Counted from the first letter of the stretch, positions 1-8,355 are shown. The stretch: 64,000 bases of DNA from Lutispora sp003527145 (GCA_029983695.1 JASBZB010000010.1:1-64000); one strand, 5' to 3'. A program made the numbers and translations. The notes: generated by a model not told the origin, from the sequence alone.

Positions 1-37
1 TTGCTGTGATTTTGTCCTGCGCTCAGGCAGGAATTAT

Positions 38-66
38 ATATTATCATGAATTATTAGAGCTGTCAA
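38..66 (-). promoter_or_regulatory. Sigma-A promoter directed out of the left edge
   Basis: On the minus strand a perfect -35 TTGACA (61-66) is followed by a 17-base spacer and TAATAT (38-43). It would start a transcript near position 30 that leaves the window. The first transcribed bases contain a small CCTGC/GCAGG hairpin (about 14-30). The gene it serves lies outside the window. It is divergent from the phosphoesterase gene at 270. Confidence 0.65.
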
Positions 67-190
67 TATATTATTTCCTGTTTGTCTTTGGTTGTTTTCA
101 AAAGTGTATTATAAATAATATCATAGGAATTATATTATGTAAAGGCAAATTTTAAGCTTGTTTTATTCTTTATATACTTTAATTTATGCT

Positions 191-218
191 TTGACTCAGG
201 TAAAATTTATTATATACA
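191..218 (+). promoter_or_regulatory. Possible sigma-A promoter for the phosphoesterase gene
   Basis: TTGACT (191-196), a 16-base spacer and TATACA (213-218) lie about 50 bases before the start at 270. The spacer is one base short of the usual 17, so this is a moderate match only. Confidence 0.35.
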
Positions 219-269
219 ATGAATGAACAAATTATTCAAAAGCGTCCGGATTTTTGAGAGGTCGATGGA

Positions 270-890
270 ATGTATGAAAAATTTAAATTAATTTATTACA
301 ACTTAATGGGTTATGTATATGTGCCCGATAGCATAAAGAATATAAAGGAGAGAAAACTGCTTCATATATCAGATACTCCTGTGATTTTTTTCAGTGCCTT
401 CGGGAAGCTATTGAAAGAGCTTTCGCCGGATATAATAATACATACCGGTGATATGGTCGATAACATAAAGCTTGAGATGTACAAAGAAAGGCTCCCTAAG
501 TATGAATATCACTTAAAATCAATAATGGATATGCTTGAAAGCTCGGATGCAAAGGAATTATACATATGCGCAGGCAATCATGATAATATAGAATTGCTGC
601 ACAAATATGCAAAAAAGAGCACTATAATAGAAGAACATTCCTATATAGAGATATTCAATGCAAAGGCTGCTTTAAGCCATTATCCCTATAAAATCGTGCA
701 AAACCCGGCAGATTATAATTTTTTCGGACATGATATTTCTATAGGGAATGATATGGTCAACAACAGAATATATCTGAACGGAATCTCCACTATAAATATA
801 CTCACTGAAAAAACCAAAAGGGTATTTTATCTTCCATACCCTTACGGCACTAATGAATCCAGGCTGATGAAAGGAAAAATCGGGCTGTAA
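270..890 (+). CDS. Calcineurin-like metallophosphoesterase
   Basis: A 206-residue soluble protein with the core motifs of metal-dependent phosphoesterases: HISDTP near residue 33, GDMVDN near 61, GNHDN near 102 and a later SHYP. In most family members the first motif is D-x-H; here the histidine is replaced by proline. One metal ligand may therefore be missing, or this is a subfamily with that substitution. There is no signal peptide or membrane segment, so it should be cytoplasmic. The substrate cannot be told from the sequence. The next gene starts 20 bases downstream, so the two are probably cotranscribed. The ATG is preceded by a modest GAGAGGT site. Fold assignment is fairly safe; function is open. 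Confidence 0.7.
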   Translation: MYEKFKLIYYNLMGYVYVPDSIKNIKERKLLHISDTPVIFFSAFGKLLKELSPDIIIHTGDMVDNIKLEMYKERLPKYEYHLKSIMDMLESSDAKELYICAGNHDNIELLHKYAKKSTIIEEHSYIEIFNAKAALSHYPYKIVQNPADYNFFGHDISIGNDMVNNRIYLNGISTINILTEKTKRVFYLPYPYGTNESRLMKGKIGL

Positions 891-909
891 CCAGAAGGGG
901 GAATAATAA

Positions 910-1911
910 ATGATTTCATTAGTAAGAAAAAGTACAAAATACTTGATAATTGAAACCTATGATTTAACCGCCATGGAGGATTACCTTATCACAAGCTTGA
1001 AAGCATTTAAGGACAATATCTATACCGTATCAGCGAAAACAAATGAGGACTACACAGTTATATATATTACAGATGACATAAATAAACCTTCCGTAATAAG
1101 CGAAGAGAGTCCTGTATATATGCTGCCCCAGGATTTGGATCATATTTTATGCAGAATGGTCAATGAAAAAAATGATCATTTGATAAAAAGCCTTAAGCTG
1201 GCCCCCAGATTATTGATTTTCAGATACTTCGGCAATATCAGCAAAATAATATATTCCATATTGAAAGACTATGAAGGAGAAATAAGGGATCTTAAGGAAA
1301 CCTTCTTTAATCTTGATTTGCCTTCCAGCGTTATTACCTTTACGGATAAGCCTTTGATCAACAATCTTGGGCTCGATGATCTGTATGATAAATGCATAGT
1401 CATCGGGCATCCAACCAAAGGGCTATACAGAAATTTTAAGGTAAATGCATTAAGATATCTCAATGAAGGCTTGGAAAATAAGAACTGGTATGAGGTAGAG
1501 ATAAGGATATATGACATATATAATGCTTATCACCTTCATTATAGGAGACTTATGCATGTGCTTGAAAATCTGGAGCTGGGGCTTGTGCTTGGAGAAAGCT
1601 GGTCAAAGGACTATGCGGTTTTGCTGATGTCCGTAGGTGTGTACACCATAAGATTTTTTACCTTATATGAACCAAAGCACATAAAGAAAATATTGCTCGG
1701 CCTTGAAATTTCCTCAGATAATACGAGGATCTGTGATTATGATGTCTATCACGGAAGGAAAAAAATCAGCTGGATTGATTTTGCCCAAAATAGAAAAGAA
1801 GCAAGAACAGACGTAACAAAGCGATGCAGGGAAGAATTATTTAAAATGTTATCGCCTTCTTCTATTGAGTATATGGAGAATATTGAAAAAGAAATAATGA
1901 AAGCCAAATGA
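910..1911 (+). CDS. Protein of unknown function
   Basis: A 333-residue protein that I do not recognise. It has no clear membrane segment or signal peptide and is rich in Leu, Ile, Tyr and charged residues, as expected of a soluble cytoplasmic protein. A strong AGAAGGGGGAA site precedes the ATG, and it follows the phosphoesterase by 20 bases, so the two likely form an operon. No terminator is obvious after the stop at 1911, where the sequence changes abruptly to GC-richer accessory DNA. The right end of its operon may have been disturbed by insertion of the island that follows. No function is proposed. Confidence 0.6.
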   Translation: MISLVRKSTKYLIIETYDLTAMEDYLITSLKAFKDNIYTVSAKTNEDYTVIYITDDINKPSVISEESPVYMLPQDLDHILCRMVNEKNDHLIKSLKLAPRLLIFRYFGNISKIIYSILKDYEGEIRDLKETFFNLDLPSSVITFTDKPLINNLGLDDLYDKCIVIGHPTKGLYRNFKVNALRYLNEGLENKNWYEVEIRIYDIYNAYHLHYRRLMHVLENLELGLVLGESWSKDYAVLLMSVGVYTIRFFTLYEPKHIKKILLGLEISSDNTRICDYDVYHGRKKISWIDFAQNRKEARTDVTKRCREELFKMLSPSSIEYMENIEKEIMKAK

Positions 1912-2004
1912 AAAAGCATGGCGTTTGGCGGGGCGTAATAGGAAAGTTTGTACTTCCTTAGGTCATGGCACATGATATCCCAGTATCCTGTGCCTTTTCC
2001 GTCA

Positions 2005-2142
2005 TTACGGCATCAAATCGATAAAATTATAATAAATATCAATCTGCTGTACCCTTGCGGTCAGCGCAGCCTGTTCGTCCTCGTAATCCTGTGACAGCAT
2101 TTCAAACCGTTCATCGGTTAACCTGCTTGACATCCTGTCCGC
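2005..2142 (-). pseudogene. Remnant of a serine recombinase C-terminal region
   Basis: On the minus strand 45 codons before a TAA encode a peptide beginning ADRMSSRLTDERFEM and containing EDEQAALTARVQ, then IDIYYNFIDLMP. The first part resembles the coiled-coil stretch of large clostridial serine recombinases (D/ERFxxMSxxYExEQxxL). The end resembles the extreme C-terminus of the same proteins, as if the middle had been deleted. No catalytic domain is present. The stretch is GC-richer than its surroundings. It lies in the gap 1912-2218, which holds no intact gene; bases 1912-2004 show nothing I can name. Assignment is by motif memory and needs a search. Confidence 0.5.
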
Positions 2143-2226
2143 AATGAAGAAACCGCTAAGAAACGATGTCAGCGTATCTTAAAGAAATTGCGCGCTTTAT
2201 ATAAAGAAGGTGAGAGAAATGTCTAG
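2143..2226 (+). pseudogene. Decapitated sigma-factor C-terminus
   Basis: In frame with the TAG at 2224, the plus strand encodes a peptide beginning NEETAKKRCQRILKKLRALY, typical of the last helix of an ECF-type sigma region 4. It has no start codon of its own; an in-frame TGA lies just upstream. The TAG overlaps the ATG of the next gene (ATGTCTAG), an overlap typical of translationally coupled sigma/anti-sigma pairs. The body of the sigma gene appears to be lost, with the recombinase remnant abutting it on the opposite strand. Confidence 0.45.
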
Positions 2227-3187
2227 CACGTTTGATAACATCATGAGGGGTGTATGCAAACAATCGTTGCAAATTGAGCTTACTAAGTTAAGTCAACTTG
2301 ATTTTGACAGTGCTTTGGTTCAGTCGCTTACTGCGGAAGAAATTCTCGCCTTGGCACAGAAAATAGAAGCCTTGCCGTTGGAGTATATGAATATCCTTTT
2401 CTTCAAATATTGCTTTAACTTTACATCATCTGATACAGACGTAATGTTGAAAACGGAGAATTCTGTTGGCAAATTACGATATGTTAGAAAAATGTTATCC
2501 AACCTTATGGGGCTGACCGAGGCTTTGATTGATGACAATTCAATGAGACAAGCCTGTGAGATAGCCCTTTTGGAATATACAACTCAAGATGATTTTGATA
2601 TATCGAATGCTCCCAAGTATTCCGATGCATTTAGACGAAGATTGAAAGAAATCAAAGCTGCTCAAAAAACTACAAATGTAGTAATGTTGATTATGAAACG
2701 AGTAGCAATTTTCGCACTAATTTGTGCCATTAGTTTCTCAACTGCACTTGTAGCGAATGCTGAGCTAAGAGAGCGATTCTTCAATTGGGTAGTGAAAACC
2801 TTTCCGCAGTTTAGTATTTTCATACCACAGAGTGCAGAAATTACAACAGAGCAAAATAATATTAGTTTAGCGGATTTCAATATTGGATATGTTCCGGAAG
2901 GATTTGAACTATTTCAAAAAACTGAAATGCGTTCGATGGTTACATATGAATATATCAACCCGCAGGGTAATGATATTTTAATCGTAATCGCAACCAACAC
3001 AAGATTTTATAGTGATACGGAAGATGGACAGATAAGTGAAGTATCCTTTAAAAATGGTATAGCGTTTTACTGGGAAAGGAATGCTATTACACATTTGATT
3101 TGGCAGCAGGATGGTGTTTCATGTAAAATTACTGCAGCACTCGATTTAGAAGAAGTGTTTAAAGTCGCTGAAAATATAAAAAAATAA
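2219..3187 (+). CDS. Single-pass membrane protein with C-terminal DUF4367-like domain (anti-sigma-like)
   Basis: A 322-residue protein. The first ~100 residues are helical and contain LPLEYMNILFFKYCF followed by a basic segment, loosely like a sigma region 4 fold. A basic stretch is followed by one membrane helix (about residues 160-182, ending in SFSTALVANAE). The extracellular C-terminal part (VPEGFELFQ to the end) resembles DUF4367, a domain found on clostridial membrane proteins encoded beside ECF sigma factors. ATG 2219 is chosen over the GTG at 2210 because AAGGTGA sits at the right distance and the ATG overlaps the sigma remnant's stop. It probably sensed a signal and held a sigma factor now lost here. 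Domain call is by recall; role is inferred. Confidence 0.55.
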   Translation: MSSTFDNIMRGVCKQSLQIELTKLSQLDFDSALVQSLTAEEILALAQKIEALPLEYMNILFFKYCFNFTSSDTDVMLKTENSVGKLRYVRKMLSNLMGLTEALIDDNSMRQACEIALLEYTTQDDFDISNAPKYSDAFRRRLKEIKAAQKTTNVVMLIMKRVAIFALICAISFSTALVANAELRERFFNWVVKTFPQFSIFIPQSAEITTEQNNISLADFNIGYVPEGFELFQKTEMRSMVTYEYINPQGNDILIVIATNTRFYSDTEDGQISEVSFKNGIAFYWERNAITHLIWQQDGVSCKITAALDLEEVFKVAENIKK

Positions 3188-3205
3188 AATAATTTTAAAA
3201 TATGC

Positions 3206-3234
3206 TGTCCCTTTTTTCCTCCTTGTGCGTTATA
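3206..3234 (+). promoter_or_regulatory. Candidate ECF-type promoter
   Basis: TGTCCC (3206-3211), a 16-base spacer and CGTTATA (3228-3234) lie about 40 bases before the start at 3273. The layout (C-rich -35, CGTTATA -10) differs from the sigma-A promoters elsewhere in this window and looks like an ECF sigma target. The adjacent remnant of an ECF-like sigma gene supports this. If so, another sigma factor must now serve it. Confidence 0.4.
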
Positions 3235-3272
3235 TAGGTAAGAGACCTAAATAACAACGAGGAGGATTTTTT

Positions 3273-3701
3273 ATGAAAGTGAAAAAAACGGTAGTAAAAA
3301 TTATGTCATTAATAATAGTAATGGGAGCGTTAACATGTCCTGTGTATGCTGCTGAACAATCGTGTAAATTACTACCAGGTTCTTCCATTATAGTTGTCAT
3401 GCCGCGTTGGACAAACATCAGCGATATTATCCCCGCAATTTCTGCCAGCGGCAGAACAGTTTATCCTGAGGCATATGTCAAAGCACAAAGTAGCACGGTC
3501 AAGATTACAGGTACGATGTACTTGGAAAAATATAGCTATGGAAAATGGACTAGGGTGACTTCTTGGAGCATTAGCGGCACGGGTAGTGCATCCTTATCAA
3601 AAAGTTATTCAGGTACTATTGGCACAGAATATCGTACAAGGATAGTTGTGACTGTTGGTTCTGAAAGCGCTGAGGCTACCTCGGGAAGTTGTAGTATTTA
3701 A
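3273..3701 (+). CDS. Small secreted protein (DUF6147-like)
   Basis: A 142-residue exported protein. Residues 1-26 form a signal peptide (basic MKVKKTVVK, hydrophobic core, VYAAEQ cleavage region). The mature part has PRWTNIS, then repeated beta-type Ser/Thr/Gly-rich strands with LEKYSYGKWTRVTSW, a pattern seen in small secreted clostridial proteins of the DUF6147 type. Two Cys in the mature protein (near its start and near the end) could form a disulfide. GAGGAGG lies just upstream of the ATG. It is the first gene behind the ECF-like promoter at 3206. The function of such proteins is unknown. Confidence 0.6.
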   Translation: MKVKKTVVKIMSLIIVMGALTCPVYAAEQSCKLLPGSSIIVVMPRWTNISDIIPAISASGRTVYPEAYVKAQSSTVKITGTMYLEKYSYGKWTRVTSWSISGTGSASLSKSYSGTIGTEYRTRIVVTVGSESAEATSGSCSI

Positions 3702-3832
3702 GTGTGCTATAACTCTTTATTTAGGGGGTGATTCCGTTGGGGATATAAGTTTAAAAGTATATACTTAAAGTGGATGTATGAAAAGCAAAATTTCATTTAA
3801 CTTAACAATACTCAAAATGAAGAAAGGAAAAT

Positions 3833-4810
3833 ATGATGAAAAAGAAATTAAGATTTGTTTCTCTTTTGTTAGTTATGGCTCTAACAATGCAATTAAGTGT
3901 TGCTCCGGCTTTTGCAGCACAATCAAATGTACCAGATTTTACAGTTATTTCACAAGATATCAATAAAGATTTGAAATCTGCAAAACAAATAGCTAAATGG
4001 AATAATAGCATTCTATATACCTCGGTAACTCCAGAAATGTCATACTGTTCTCAAATTACACCAGAGGGAAAAATACAGTTTTCATATGTGCGTACGAATG
4101 ATGGGGTCGTTGTTGTAAGCGAGGTATATGATGTCAGCGAGATTTATAGCAGATACAATGTAGAAGCAACGTATTCAATTGATAGCTACGATGCTTTAAA
4201 TTGCGTTATCATAGCAAACATTGCTTCTTTTAACGACGTAACACGTTTGAACAGAAATGTTGTTGGAAGTACTCGAGGATTCAGCACATTAAGTTCTGCA
4301 ATAACTGATGCATTTGGCTCAAACTATACATCTAAACTTAAGGGAAGTGCGAACAAAAGCTATAATGGTACTACCTACTATGTCCGCTGTACTGAGTCCC
4401 AGACTACAAGCAATACCACCCCAGATTCTCACTGGTTCGCAAAGGATACTGCTATAACAGCAGTTGTAGCGTGGGCGCTGACTGGTGGGTGGAGTTGGAT
4501 TGGTTTGGTTAGCTCTATTGTTGTAGGTGTGGTATCTACAGTGATAGTCAATGGAGTAAATAGTGTAGCTAATGCTTTTACTGCGGACAGGTCCAATGTA
4601 TCGTTAATGCATACAAGAATTGTAACTGTGAGTGGATATTCCGGTACACAGTATTGGGCTGGTTGGACCAGAAAAATGTATTTCTTCAAAGGTAATTTAG
4701 GGTGGACACATGATACGGGATACAACCATAATATCAAGCATACCGATTTCGATAATGTGTCTGGTTTGATGGAAGCTGGATTTAAAAACTTTGTTAATTA
4801 TGTCTTGTAG
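3833..4810 (+). CDS. Secreted protein with a Gly-rich hydrophobic segment, function unknown
   Basis: A 325-residue protein with a clear signal peptide (MMKKKLRFVSLL ... APAFAAQ, cleavage near residue 28). The mature N-terminal half is polar. Around residues 205-245 there is a long hydrophobic, Gly/Val/Ala-rich stretch containing ALTGGWSWIGLVSS and VVGVVSTVIVNG, followed by a Trp/Tyr/His-rich tail. That pattern could insert into a membrane, as in pore-forming peptides, but no family is recognised. The RBS GAAAGGA precedes tandem ATGs at 3833 and 3836; the second is equally likely. The small membrane protein gene at 4829 follows by 18 bases. The 131-base gap before it (3702-3832) shows no convincing promoter or hairpin. 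Confidence 0.6.
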   Translation: MMKKKLRFVSLLLVMALTMQLSVAPAFAAQSNVPDFTVISQDINKDLKSAKQIAKWNNSILYTSVTPEMSYCSQITPEGKIQFSYVRTNDGVVVVSEVYDVSEIYSRYNVEATYSIDSYDALNCVIIANIASFNDVTRLNRNVVGSTRGFSTLSSAITDAFGSNYTSKLKGSANKSYNGTTYYVRCTESQTTSNTTPDSHWFAKDTAITAVVAWALTGGWSWIGLVSSIVVGVVSTVIVNGVNSVANAFTADRSNVSLMHTRIVTVSGYSGTQYWAGWTRKMYFFKGNLGWTHDTGYNHNIKHTDFDNVSGLMEAGFKNFVNYVL

Positions 4811-4828
4811 TAAAGTTAGGTTGGAAAT

Positions 4829-5032
4829 ATGATAAAGCGGAGTTTATTAAGAGCACTTTGCGTGAGTACTGGTCTAACTGCCATATCGTACTTTTTGGGA
4901 TGGCTCAGATTTCCCGGTATAATATGGTTGCAAATTTTGAAAATATTCCTTATCATCTTTATAGCATTTTCTGTATGCCATATTTTTCTGGAATTACTTG
5001 AACTAAAGTTGAAAAAACGAAAAAACAAATAA
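4829..5032 (+). CDS. Small two-helix membrane protein
   Basis: A 67-residue protein with two predicted membrane helices (about residues 7-27 and 31-54) and a very basic tail, LKLKKRKNK. It follows the secreted protein at 3833 by 18 bases and precedes a strong terminator, so it closes the island operon. Small basic two-helix proteins next to secreted membrane-active proteins can be immunity proteins; this is inference from layout only. RBS AGGTTGGAAAT is moderate. Confidence 0.5.
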   Translation: MIKRSLLRALCVSTGLTAISYFLGWLRFPGIIWLQILKIFLIIFIAFSVCHIFLELLELKLKKRKNK

Positions 5033-5070
5033 TTCTGTACTAAGGGTACTTTCTTACTTTGACCCGCAAC

Positions 5071-5118
5071 AAAAGCAGTAACGATACGGCATAATAGTCA
5101 TATCGCTACTGCTTTTTT
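5071..5118 (+). terminator. Intrinsic terminator of the island operon
   Basis: AAAAGCAGTA-A-CGATA pairs with TATCG-C-TACTGCTTTT around a loop at 5087-5100, then TTTTTT. It closes the plus-strand genes 2219-5032. Beyond it, 5120-5246 holds no gene I recognise. Confidence 0.8.
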
Positions 5119-5246
5119 AAGATGGATTCATAAGGGATACCATAGATAATAAACTCTCAACCGACTTGACCGACAGCTTTGAATTTACTTTGTTTTCTGC
5201 AACTTACCTATGAAGTCCGACCTTTCTCCATGCTTTTTTTATTTAT

Positions 5247-6740
5247 CTAATCTGCCAATGGCTTCATTGTGGGGAAAAGTATTACATCCCTTATGGAATA
5301 AGAGTCTGTAAGGAACATTATGATCCTGTCTATTCCTATTCCCATGCCTCCTGTGGGCGGCATACCTACCTCAAGAGAGTTTACAAAATCTTCGTCCATG
5401 GCATAGGCTTCGTCATCCCCATATTCTCTGTCCTTAAGCTGCTGCAGGAATCTTTCCTTCTGCACTATGGGATCATTGAGCTCCGAATAGGCATTGGCTA
5501 TTTCTCTGCCAAAGATGAAGGCTTCAAACCTCTCCGTAATTGTAGGGTCATCTTTCTTTGCTTTTGTAAGCGGTGATATTTCCACAGGATAGTCTATTAC
5601 AAATGTAGGCTGTATCAAATGCTCCTCAACATAAGCTTCAAAGGCGGCATTAAGGATATCGCCCCAGGTGCAATATTTCAAATCCTTTTTCAATTCATCT
5701 TCTATGTTAAGCTTCTTTGCCATTTCTCTGGCGGCTTCATCGCCCTTGACTTCCCTGAAGTCAACTCCGGAATATTTTTTAACCGCATCTATCATAGTTA
5801 TCCTGTTCCATGGAGGAGTCAAATCGATTTCAGTTCCCTGATATGTTATCTTTGTAGTTCCCAGAACCTCCTGGGCACAGTAAGCTATACATTGTTCGCA
5901 ATGCTCCATCATATCGTTATAATCCGCATAGGCCTGGTACAGCTCTATCATTGTGAATTCCGGATTATGCCTGACGCTTATGCCCTCATTTCTGAAGTCT
6001 TTGCCCATCTCATATACTCTTTCGAAGCCGCCTACTATAAGCCTCTTCAAATACAGTTCGGTAGCAATTCTCAGGTATAGATCAATATCCAGGGCATTGC
6101 TGTGAGTTTTAAAGGGTCTTGCTGCAGCACCACTGGCAATAGTAGCCAATACAGGAGTGTCAACCTCTAAAAATCCCCTGTCATCGAAGAATCTTCTTAC
6201 ACATTGCAGTATCTTGGTTCTCTTTATGAAGGTATCCCGTACTTCCGGATTTACGATGAGATCCACATATCTTTGCCTGTATCTTATATCTGTATCCTTT
6301 AATCCATGCCACTTCTCCGGAAGGGGCTGAAGTGATTTTGTAAGGAGAGTGACTTCCTGTGCATGAATAGATATCTCTCCCCTTTTAGTCTTGAAAACTG
6401 TACCCTTTATTCCTACGATATCTCCTATATCATAGGTTTTAAATTGCTTGTAGCTCTCTTCTCCAACATCGTCGGTTTTTATGTAAACCTGAATTTTCCC
6501 GTTCCTATCCTGAATATCGGAGAAGGATGCTTTGCCCATATCTCTCATGGACATAATTCTTCCGGCAATAGATACAAGCTGACCTTCCATAGTATCAAAA
6601 TTATCTTTGATCACATCAGAATGATGTGTTACGTCATATTTCACAATATCAAAAGGATTTTTGCCGGATTCCTTGAGAGATTTCAGTTTTTCTCTCCTAA
6701 CCTTAAGTATTTCATTAAGATTTAATTCTTCATTTGCCAT
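5247..6740 (-). CDS. lysS: Lysyl-tRNA synthetase, class II
   Basis: Charges tRNA-Lys with lysine using ATP in the cytoplasm. At 497 residues it matches bacterial class II LysRS. An N-terminal OB-fold for anticodon binding (about 60-150, with GRIMSMRDMGKASF and KTKRGEISIHA) is followed by the catalytic domain. Motif 2 is seen as FRNEGISVRHNPEFTMIE near 250, and motif 3 as GMGIGIDRIIMFLTD near 470. It starts 11 bases after greA, so the pair is cotranscribed; a greA-lysS pair is usual in Clostridia. No T-box leader is seen between them. Confidence 0.97.
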   Translation of the reverse strand: MANEELNLNEILKVRREKLKSLKESGKNPFDIVKYDVTHHSDVIKDNFDTMEGQLVSIAGRIMSMRDMGKASFSDIQDRNGKIQVYIKTDDVGEESYKQFKTYDIGDIVGIKGTVFKTKRGEISIHAQEVTLLTKSLQPLPEKWHGLKDTDIRYRQRYVDLIVNPEVRDTFIKRTKILQCVRRFFDDRGFLEVDTPVLATIASGAAARPFKTHSNALDIDLYLRIATELYLKRLIVGGFERVYEMGKDFRNEGISVRHNPEFTMIELYQAYADYNDMMEHCEQCIAYCAQEVLGTTKITYQGTEIDLTPPWNRITMIDAVKKYSGVDFREVKGDEAAREMAKKLNIEDELKKDLKYCTWGDILNAAFEAYVEEHLIQPTFVIDYPVEISPLTKAKKDDPTITERFEAFIFGREIANAYSELNDPIVQKERFLQQLKDREYGDDEAYAMDEDFVNSLEVGMPPTGGMGIGIDRIIMFLTDSYSIRDVILFPTMKPLAD

Positions 6741-6751
6741 TTTTATTCCCC

Positions 6752-7234
6752 CTACTTCTTGATATGCAAAATCCTATATTTAAGAATACCGTCAGGTACC
6801 TGGATTTCTACCACATCTCCCACTTTTTTGCCAATAAGGGCTTTTCCTACAGGCGATTCGTTGGAAATCTTTAAATTGATGGGATCGGCTTCAGCGGAGC
6901 CTACTATAGTATACTCCATTTCATCCTCAAAGTCTTCATCTTTCAATAAAACCTTAGCTCCGACATTTACAATATCAGTATTTATATCTTCATCATCAAT
7001 AACCTTGGCTGTTTTTAATATATTTTCAAGCTGAGCAATCCTACCTTCAATAAAAGCCTGCTCATTTTTGGCTTCGTCATACTCCGAGTTCTCTGATATA
7101 TCTCCAAAGGCAAGTGCTTGCTTGATTCTTTGAGCTACCTCAGCTCTTTTTGTCGCTCGTAAATACTCTAATTCCTCCTCAAGTTTGGCTAAACCTGATA
7201 AGGTTAATAAGTTTTCTTTATTGTTGTTTGACAT
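6752..7234 (-). CDS. greA: Transcription elongation factor GreA
   Basis: Rescues backtracked RNA polymerase by stimulating cleavage of the nascent RNA. The 160 residues fit the family: an N-terminal coiled coil (to about residue 78) with the signature GDISENSEYDEAKNEQ, whose acidic D45 and E48 at the tip reach the polymerase active site, then a C-terminal FKBP-like domain with SPVGKALIGKKVGDVVEI. AAGGGGAG precedes the ATG. First gene of the greA-lysS pair. Confidence 0.96.
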   Translation of the reverse strand: MSNNNKENLLTLSGLAKLEEELEYLRATKRAEVAQRIKQALAFGDISENSEYDEAKNEQAFIEGRIAQLENILKTAKVIDDEDINTDIVNVGAKVLLKDEDFEDEMEYTIVGSAEADPINLKISNESPVGKALIGKKVGDVVEIQVPDGILKYRILHIKK

Positions 7235-7330
7235 TTATACGTCTCCCCTTCAAAAATATATAATTATGGCTTTGATGTGAATAATATATGTCCTTATTAC
7301 TTTTTTATCCCGGTATTGATTGCTTAACCC

Positions 7331-7380
7331 CTATGTTATTAACATAGCAAGCACTGCAGGAATACCTTTCCAGTGCTTGC
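7331..7380 (-). terminator. Tandem palindromes downstream of the gene at 7407
   Basis: A perfect 10-bp stem GCAAGCACTG (7347-7356)/CAGTGCTTGC (7371-7380) is followed on the minus strand by the palindrome CTATGTTA-T-TAACATAG (7331-7347). Position just after the stop at 7407 suggests termination, but there is no clear U-tract. Confidence 0.45.
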
Positions 7381-7406
7381 TTATCATGTTATTTGTTAAT
7401 TATAAA

Positions 7407-8249
7407 TTAGCACTTTTGTATTGTCAAGGCTTTATTGCTTCTTAGGAAAAGTCTTCTGATCCGCTCTTTATCTACGGGATTTCCCTGCTCATCCAGAAAG
7501 CATACAAAAGGAAAGTATGAGGCTGTTTTCCATATATCCGTGTCTGGCGCAAATTTAATTATAGCCTTTGCAATTTCATCCTCAAACCTTATCATCACAC
7601 TATCCGGCTGCAGAGGACCGCTATGCTTCGGCAAAATCAAAACTCTTCTCATATCTATGCATGCTGACATCAATGCATTTTTATATCTCTCGGCAGGTAT
7701 CAACCCATCCCATAATATTATCTTTGATTGATTCAGCAAAAATTCTATATCATTTACAAAAGCAATGGAAAGACCTTTCTCTTCCATTATCTTTTTGTGC
7801 AGCTCTTTCATAGAAGCATCATTGGAACCGGTCTTCAGTGCTATAATGCTGGATGCTTCCTCCGATATAGCTTCCATTAATATCGGGTTCAAGGTATCGC
7901 TTATGATTCCAAAGCTTTGGCTAAGGACATCCTCTCCCCTTATTATCCCGACTTCTCTTAAAACGCATAAAATTTTTATGCTGAGCCAAATGCTATTCAA
8001 CTTTTCATCCGTTTCATCAACATGAAAAATAAACTGTATATTATTCTCTCCGCAGAATTTGTGGATTATCCTCTTTTCTTTGATTTTATGCTTAATTTCT
8101 TTTGTGTGCGGAACTTCAAATATAAATATTTCATAGGACTCTCCACCGATCTCAATGTTAAGTTTACCAATTTCACATGGTCTGCCCAAAAACCAAAACC
8201 TTATCCTCCCCGAGTTATTTCCATATACAATTATAGCAGCCCTTTTCAT
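7407..8249 (-). CDS. Conserved-looking protein of unknown function
   Basis: A 280-residue soluble protein I do not recognise. It opens with a beta-rich segment (AAIIVYGNNSGRIRFWFLG), has no signal peptide or membrane helix, and contains runs typical of an alpha/beta fold (FVNDIEFLLNQSKIILWDG, MRRVLILPKHSGPLQPD). It reads cleanly with normal codon use, so it is probably a real gene. The ATG directly follows GGGAGG, too close to be its RBS; a GGAG 11 bases further up is better placed. It stands between greA and the quinate dehydrogenase-like gene, two genes not adjacent in Bacillus. The 172-base gap upstream (8250-8421) contains the dispersed repeat at 8356. Confidence 0.55.
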   Translation of the reverse strand: MKRAAIIVYGNNSGRIRFWFLGRPCEIGKLNIEIGGESYEIFIFEVPHTKEIKHKIKEKRIIHKFCGENNIQFIFHVDETDEKLNSIWLSIKILCVLREVGIIRGEDVLSQSFGIISDTLNPILMEAISEEASSIIALKTGSNDASMKELHKKIMEEKGLSIAFVNDIEFLLNQSKIILWDGLIPAERYKNALMSACIDMRRVLILPKHSGPLQPDSVMIRFEDEIAKAIIKFAPDTDIWKTASYFPFVCFLDEQGNPVDKERIRRLFLRSNKALTIQKC

Positions 8250-8355
8250 CCTCCCATCTCCATTTTAACAGTATTCTTGATTAAATCAGATACTTCAATT
8301 CTTTTGGAGTTCTTTTTTGCAACCACAGATTTTCATAAAGGTTTAAAACTCTTCA

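Noticed and set aside
1749..1973. 74-codon minus-strand frame containing HDLRKYKLSYYAPPNA
   Set aside because: Half of it lies antisense to the end of the gene at 910; no RBS. The part beyond 1911 may be another relic but I cannot name it.
3778..3966. 62-codon plus-strand frame
   Set aside because: Out-of-frame overlap with the secreted protein at 3833, which has a proper signal peptide and RBS.
6741..7300. T-box or lysine riboswitch before greA-lysS
   Set aside because: The upstream region is too short and shows no T-box sequence or lysine aptamer features.
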